Under the pieces are notes generated by a model that saw nothing but the letters and a program-made list of their open reading frames with translations, did no database searches and was not told where the DNA came from. Position numbers and translations under genes: made by a program. Below, piece after piece: positions 60,046-64,000 of a stretch of 64,000 nt of DNA. The stretch is from Companilactobacillus heilongjiangensis (lineage in GTDB: Bacteria; Bacillota; Bacilli; Lactobacillales; Lactobacillaceae), in contig NZ_CP012559.1 of NCBI RefSeq assembly GCF_000831645.3, positions 558,001-622,000 of the forward strand, written 5' to 3'. Numbering within the stretch: the first letter of the stretch is position 1; the number at the start of each line of letters is the position of its first letter.

Positions 60046-60357
60046 ATGGTTGATGAAGTAACAGATAAAGAATTTAAAGAAGAAACAAAAGATGGTGTTG
60101 TACTAGTTGATTTCTGGGCAACATGGTGTGGTCCATGTCGTATGCAATCACCAGTTATCGAAGAATTGTCAGAAAACGATGATTCAGTTAAGTTTTTGAA
60201 GATGGATGTTGATGCTAACCCTGATACACCTAAAGAATTTGGAATCATGGCAATTCCTACATTAGTTATCAAAAAAGATGGCGAAGTTGTAGAAAAGCTC
60301 ACAGGTTTCCATAATAAAGCTCAACTAACTAATATTTTGGATGGTTATTCAGATTAA
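60046..60357 (+). CDS. trxA: Thioredoxin
   Basis: 103 aa from ATG 60046 (AAAGGAG 8 nt upstream; a frame from 60010 has no RBS). Active site WATWCGPCRM, cis-Pro region MAIPTLVIKKDG. General disulfide reductase. Repeat copy 20 begins 8 nt after its stop. Confidence 0.96.
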   Translation: MVDEVTDKEFKEETKDGVVLVDFWATWCGPCRMQSPVIEELSENDDSVKFLKMDVDANPDTPKEFGIMAIPTLVIKKDGEVVEKLTGFHNKAQLTNILDGYSD

Positions 60358-60365
60358 TTAAAAAT

Positions 60366-60549
60366 TCCGCCTACGGTTGTCAGGGAAAAATCAGTTCTGC
60401 CATGAGGATCGAGTCGAGCCAAGGTCTCGCCTCTCGATTTTGAACTTCGCATAGTTCGCGAATTTCAAAACTCGCCCTGTGGTGTAAGTGCTAAAGCACT
60501 AACGCCACCTTCATGGCAGACTGATTATTTCCCCGACAACCTCCGGCTG
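60366..60549 (-). repeat. Structured intergenic element copy 20 (class B, minus; left member of pair 20/21)
   Basis: Terminal arms about 60375-60398 and 60518-60541 pair with a few mismatches. GGC end 8 nt after the trxA stop. The 212-bp gap to facing copy 21 holds a terminator. Confidence 0.9.
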
Positions 60550-60607
60550 GGGTATTGAAGGTTTCAATGTGTTAGTTAGATTGAATTTATTAATTTTTGA
60601 TTTGTAT

Positions 60608-60652
60608 AAAAAGATTGGATTTTCCTTATGTTTGGGAATCCAATCTTTTTTT
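60608..60652 (+). terminator. trxA terminator, located after repeat copy 20
   Basis: AAAGATTGGATT pairs with AATCCAATCTTT across 15 nt, then seven T. Copy 20 would therefore be in the trxA 3' UTR. Confidence 0.9.
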
Positions 60653-60761
60653 GTTGGAGTACAAAAAAGAGTTGAGCGACCGAAATTGATATTTATATTT
60701 ATAGGTGTATATCAAAATAACCATAATTATTGATTGAATCAATGATATTAAAAGCTGAAAT

Positions 60762-60939
60762 TAGTCGGAAGAGATGAGAGTATTAACCAGCTGTGGGTGT
60801 GGCGTTATGGCTTCAGCCATTACACCACCGGGCGTGTTTGGAGACTTACCGGTTTTTGGTAAGGCTTCAAACCGAGGTGTGAGACCTTGGCTCACGCCGG
60901 TCCGCATAGCAGGTTAATACTCTCATCTCTGGAGACGGC
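60762..60939 (+). repeat. Structured intergenic element copy 21 (class A, plus; right member of pair 20/21)
   Basis: Perfect 19-bp arms 60770-60788 and 60912-60930, identical to copy 14. P4 is shortened and compensated: GGTGTGAG with CTCACGCC and a 4-nt loop. Confidence 0.94.
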
Positions 60940-60947
60940 AAATAAAA

Positions 60948-61003
60948 AAATAAGCAAGCCTCAATACCCTGATAGATCAGGATTTGAGACTTGCTTATTT
61001 ATT
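60948..61003. terminator. Bidirectional terminator near the DUF2507 gene
   Basis: AATAAGCAAG...CTCAA...CCTGAT pairs with ATCAGG...TTGAG...CTTGCTTATT. A/T-runs on both sides. Mainly serves the minus-strand DUF2507 gene. Confidence 0.85.
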
Positions 61004-61062
61004 TGTTGTTATAAATTTTAAGCAATAAACGCAGTCACTTTGATCGGTTTTTGGTGTATACT

Positions 61063-61542
61063 TTAGTTTCGATCAATTTGAATTTTAATTGTCACGCTTT
61101 TGGCTTTACTGTTTACAGTATATGTTCCTAAACAATATGCTGCGATTGTTTTTTCAACAGTTTCAGCAATTATTCCAGTTTCTAATGAGAACTCTGGATC
61201 ATCATTATTCGTATCAAAACGTTGTTTAACTTCAGGACCAGTTAACTTATATGTATAACTCTTCGGTGTTTGCTTGGTAATTTCTAATTTACCGAAACCA
61301 GCCTTGATGAATAGGTCGGGTAAGCTTTCCATATCGAGAATCAATTGACGGCTGAGGTTTTTACCGGCCCAATACAATAATTCGACGGCATCCTTGTCAA
61401 GCAAATCGGGTAGAATAAAATCACGGAGTACTGAAACTGCAAAGTAGTTTTCAGTTAACGTATCTGTACTCTCACCGTTTTCACTTTTCTTTAGAGCATC
61501 AGTTAACGTTGATTTGTTAAGATCTTTTGATTTTGCGGCCAT
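61063..61542 (-). CDS. DUF2507 family protein (YslB-like)
   Basis: 159 aa from the minus-strand ATG at 61542, with AAAGGAG 8 nt upstream; a longer frame to 61632 would overlap the murI promoter. Soluble. Similar to B. subtilis YslB, found near racE/ysnA genes, function unknown (V4R-like fold suggested for the family). Divergent from murI. Confidence 0.85.
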   Translation of the reverse strand: MAAKSKDLNKSTLTDALKKSENGESTDTLTENYFAVSVLRDFILPDLLDKDAVELLYWAGKNLSRQLILDMESLPDLFIKAGFGKLEITKQTPKSYTYKLTGPEVKQRFDTNNDDPEFSLETGIIAETVEKTIAAYCLGTYTVNSKAKSVTIKIQIDRN

Positions 61543-61656
61543 TGCTATAACTCCTTTTTTCAGACAATTCATTATATCATTAGAGTAATTGCTTTTTAAG
61601 TCATTGTAAAAGATAGCACGGAAAAATTTCACTTAAATGAGAGTGGGGGAAACATT

Positions 61657-62484
61657 ATGAGTGATCATAGACCAATTGGAGTATTAGATTCTGGATTGGG
61701 CGGATTAACCGTCGTTAAAGAAGTACTCCGTCAATTGCCAGCTGAGAATATCATTTTCATTGGCGATGAAGCACGTATGCCTTACGGTGTAAAAACTAAG
61801 GAACAAATTATCGCTTATACCCGAGAAATGGTACAGTTTTTGATTAGCCAGAATGTAAAACTAATTATTTATGGATGCAATACCGCTACTGCCAATGCTT
61901 TGGAAGAATTGAGAACTGAATTTACTGTTCCAATGATTGGAGTAATTCAACCGGGTTCACAAGCAGCAGTTAAAGTTTCTAAAACTGGTAATATCGGTAT
62001 TATTGGAACTGAATCGACGATTAATTCCAAGAGTTACAGCCAAACAATTACTGGGATTAACTCGAGTGCCAAGGTTTTAGGGATTGCAGCACAGAAATTC
62101 GTTGCACTTGTGGAAGCTGATAAAGTTAACAGTCAAGAGGCTGAAGCCGATATTGCCAAAACTTTATCGCCATTTAAAAATAGCAATTATGACACTTTAA
62201 TTTTGGGATGCACACACTTCCCAATGTTGAAGACACAAATCAATAACTACTTACCAAAAATGACTTTGGTTGACCCCGCAGTCAGCACGGTTGAAGTGGC
62301 GAAAACTTATTTAACAGATAATGAGCTTTTAACAAATCAAAATAATAGAACAATTAAACTTTATACAACTGGCGGCATTGACGAGTTCTCAAAACTTGCA
62401 AAACGTTGGTTACAGACTGACATTGATGAAATCAGTTTAGTAAATATTGGAGGCAACGATGAAAGAAATAATCATAGCAACTAA
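61657..62484 (+). CDS. murI: Glutamate racemase
   Basis: 275 aa. LDSGLGGLTVVKEV, catalytic cysteines in YGCNTATANA and LGCTHFPML. Makes D-glutamate for peptidoglycan. ATG 61657 after GAGTGGGGGAA. Its 3' end overlaps rdgB by 26 bases; the two are a conserved pair. Confidence 0.96.
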   Translation: MSDHRPIGVLDSGLGGLTVVKEVLRQLPAENIIFIGDEARMPYGVKTKEQIIAYTREMVQFLISQNVKLIIYGCNTATANALEELRTEFTVPMIGVIQPGSQAAVKVSKTGNIGIIGTESTINSKSYSQTITGINSSAKVLGIAAQKFVALVEADKVNSQEAEADIAKTLSPFKNSNYDTLILGCTHFPMLKTQINNYLPKMTLVDPAVSTVEVAKTYLTDNELLTNQNNRTIKLYTTGGIDEFSKLAKRWLQTDIDEISLVNIGGNDERNNHSN

Positions 62485-63058
62485 GAATCCCGGCAAAGCT
62501 CGTGAGTTCAAAAGCATCTTTAACGATGAAGATTTCACATTGAAGACTTTATTGGATTTTCCAGAATTCCCTGAAATTAGAGAGACTGGTAAGACTTTTG
62601 AAGAGAATGCCAAACTTAAGGCACATGCAGTGATGGAACGCTTCAATTTACCAACCATTGCCGATGACTCCGGATTACAAGTTGATGCTTTGTACGGTCG
62701 ACCAGGCGTGTATTCAGCACGTTATGCAGGAGATCACAATGACGCAGCCAACAATGCCAAACTTTTGAGTGAATTAGGTGGAGTACCAAAAGAAAAGAGA
62801 ACCGCCCGTTTCTTTTCAACATTAGTTTTCGCTAGTCCTAACAATGACGAAGATTTAGTTGTTGAAGGAGAAGTCAAGGGTTTGATTGGCTTGTTCCCAG
62901 CAGGAGACGACGGTTTCGGTTATGATCCATTATTTTATCTACCAGAATTAGATAAGACGATGGCGCAGTTGAGCGTGGACGAGAAGAATGCTATCAGTCA
63001 CCGAGGACATGCGATTCAGAAGCTAGAAAAGCAATGGCAAGACTGGATTAAGTGGTAG
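62459..63058 (+). CDS. rdgB: XTP/dITP diphosphatase
   Basis: 200 aa from ATG 62459 (TGGAGG 6-7 nt upstream). ITPase/HAM1 motifs ATKNPGKAREF, IADDSGLQVDAL, GDDGFGYDPLF and ISHRGHA. It removes non-canonical purine nucleotides. Overlaps the murI end, so translation is probably coupled. Confidence 0.95.
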   Translation: MKEIIIATKNPGKAREFKSIFNDEDFTLKTLLDFPEFPEIRETGKTFEENAKLKAHAVMERFNLPTIADDSGLQVDALYGRPGVYSARYAGDHNDAANNAKLLSELGGVPKEKRTARFFSTLVFASPNNDEDLVVEGEVKGLIGLFPAGDDGFGYDPLFYLPELDKTMAQLSVDEKNAISHRGHAIQKLEKQWQDWIKW

Positions 63059-63207
63059 ATTTTTTCTGGATTTTGAAAGATATAAACGTTATGTAACGGT
63101 TTCAAGTACAATTTATTTAATGTGTTTTTAGACTATGAAATATTTATAATAGGTTATCAACTAACATCATGCGTTGGTTAGATTGCTTATACTAATAGAA
63201 TGTGAAT

Positions 63208-63388
63208 TAGTCGGAGGGGGACAGAAATATAGTCAGCAGTGAAGGTGGCGTTATGGCTTCAGCCATTACACCACAGGACGAGTTTTGAAATTCGCGTACT
63301 TTGCGAAGTTCAAAATCGAGGTTCGAGACCGTACTTTGGCTCGGACCGGTCCTCACAGCAGACTATATTTCTGTCACCCGGAGAAGGC
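63208..63388 (+). repeat. Structured intergenic element copy 22 (class B P3, class A-like 5' end; unpaired)
   Basis: Terminal arms 63216-63234 and 63361-63379 pair over 19 bp with one mismatch. 5' end is TAGTCGG (class A), P3 is the class B TTTTGAAATTCGCG form. Between rdgB and the DUF948 gene; the rest of this 402-bp gap is AT-rich with nothing I can name. Confidence 0.92.
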
Positions 63389-63460
63389 AGGTAATTAATT
63401 GCCGATGAATTGATATAATGCTAGTATGAAAGTGCTATTAAAATACAGGAGGGTAAGATT

Positions 63461-63871
63461 ATGACTGGTGGACAAATTGCAGGCTTAATCGCGGCAGTTG
63501 CTTTTGTAGTATTGGTTGTATATTTAGCCAGAACATTAGTCCAAACTGCTAAATTGCTTCAAGAATTGCAAGAAACTATGAAGGAAACAACTAAGATGGT
63601 TGAAGTCCTTTCTAAGAATACTGAACAGATTATGGATCAAAGTACTAAGTTAGTTGATAAGACTAACACCTTGATGGATGATGTTAACAGCAAATCCAGC
63701 AAGTTGAACCCATTATTTGATACAGTTGAGAACCTCGGTAAGAAATCTGCTAAAGCAACAGAGGAAAAGCCAAACACTGGCTTTAATTTCCAAAACTTGA
63801 TGACAGTAGGTAACATTGCCACAGTTGCTAAGACGGCTGCTAAGTTCTGGCCAAGAAAGAAGAATAAATAA
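63461..63871 (+). CDS. DUF948 domain protein
   Basis: 136 aa. One N-terminal membrane helix (about residues 7-25: AGLIAAVAFVVLVVYLA), then a long amphipathic/coiled region with heptad-like spacing (TAKLLQELQETMKETTKMVEVL) and a basic C-terminus. Family YtxG-like, general-stress or envelope related in Bacillus. RBS AGGAGGG. Followed 2 nt later by a YtxH-like gene. Confidence 0.88.
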   Translation: MTGGQIAGLIAAVAFVVLVVYLARTLVQTAKLLQELQETMKETTKMVEVLSKNTEQIMDQSTKLVDKTNTLMDDVNSKSSKLNPLFDTVENLGKKSAKATEEKPNTGFNFQNLMTVGNIATVAKTAAKFWPRKKNK

Positions 63872-63873
63872 TT

Positions 63874-64000
63874 ATGAAAAATAATCATTTTGTATTGGGC
63901 CTACTCTTAGGCTGCGCCTCAGGATATGCTGCTTCTAAGTATTTAACAAGTGAATCAGGTCAAAAGCTATTGGAAAATATCATGACAATTCGTGCAGATT
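63874..64000 (+). CDS. YtxH-like small membrane protein, N-terminal part
   Basis: Partial: ATG 63874 runs open to the window edge (42 codons). MKNNHFVLGLLLGCASGYAA is a Gly-containing membrane helix, then a charged region (SKYLTSESGQKLLENI). Location directly after a DUF948 gene matches the ytxG-ytxH pair in Bacillus. Family assignment is tentative. Confidence 0.65.
   Translation, partial: MKNNHFVLGLLLGCASGYAASKYLTSESGQKLLENIMTIRAD

Overview
This 64 kb window is low-GC chromosomal DNA of a Lactobacillaceae member. The gene order (tadA-SRP RNA-dnaX-ybaB-recR; tmk-darA-holB-yabA-rsmI; tsaB-rimI-tsaD; mutS-mutL-ruvA-ruvB-queA-tgt-yajC; alaS-ireB-ruvX-yrzB; cvpA-mutS2-trxA-murI-rdgB), the strong Shine-Dalgarno sites, the ATG/GTG/TTG starts and the WxL surface proteins all fit. 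My best guess at genus is Companilactobacillus (former L. alimentarius/farciminis group). That is inferred from protein feel and was not searched. I see no prophage, insertion sequence, CRISPR array, tRNA or rRNA.

Layout. 1-3.4 kb: end of rplA, L10 leader, rplJ-rplL, a methyltransferase, tadA, SRP RNA. 3.4-10 kb: DNA polymerase III clamp-loader and recombination genes (dnaX, ybaB, recR, holB, yabA), tmk, a c-di-AMP receptor, rsmI and an acyl-ACP thioesterase. 11-14 kb: a THF-riboswitch-controlled folate transporter and the t6A genes. 14.5-24 kb: ACT/UPF0210 pair, DUF368 transporter, ABC-F protein, Rex, manA, a DAACS symporter. 24-28 kb: CPBP protease and CIRCE-controlled groESL. 28-35 kb: two tandem WxL-type surface proteins, then a MerR regulator beside a textbook 19-bp-spacer MerR promoter driving a DUF554 membrane protein. 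35-46 kb: ymdB, mismatch repair, RuvAB, queuosine genes, yajC. 47-52 kb: zwf, dinB, nrnA, a DEAD-box helicase. 52-64 kb: T-box-controlled alaS and followers, mutS2, trxA, murI, rdgB.

The outstanding feature is a family of about 180-bp intergenic elements: 22 copies, roughly 6% of the window. Each is closed by an 18-25 bp terminal stem whose sequence differs widely between copies but is self-complementary within each copy. Inside are three further hairpins that also covary (P2, P3, P4), giving a cloverleaf-like fold. Sixteen copies form eight facing pairs, always minus copy on the left and plus copy on the right, so the 5' ends face each other and the GGC ends face outward towards genes. Eight copies have their GGC end within about 12 nt of a stop codon. 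Two sequence classes (A and B, differing in P3) are placed non-randomly in the pairs. I do not recognise the family from any named repeat or RNA class.

A second oddity is that ruvB and dinB have no ATG, GTG or TTG that would retain the conserved N-terminus. Both have a well-placed Shine-Dalgarno sequence in front of an in-frame ATC, so both probably start at AUC.
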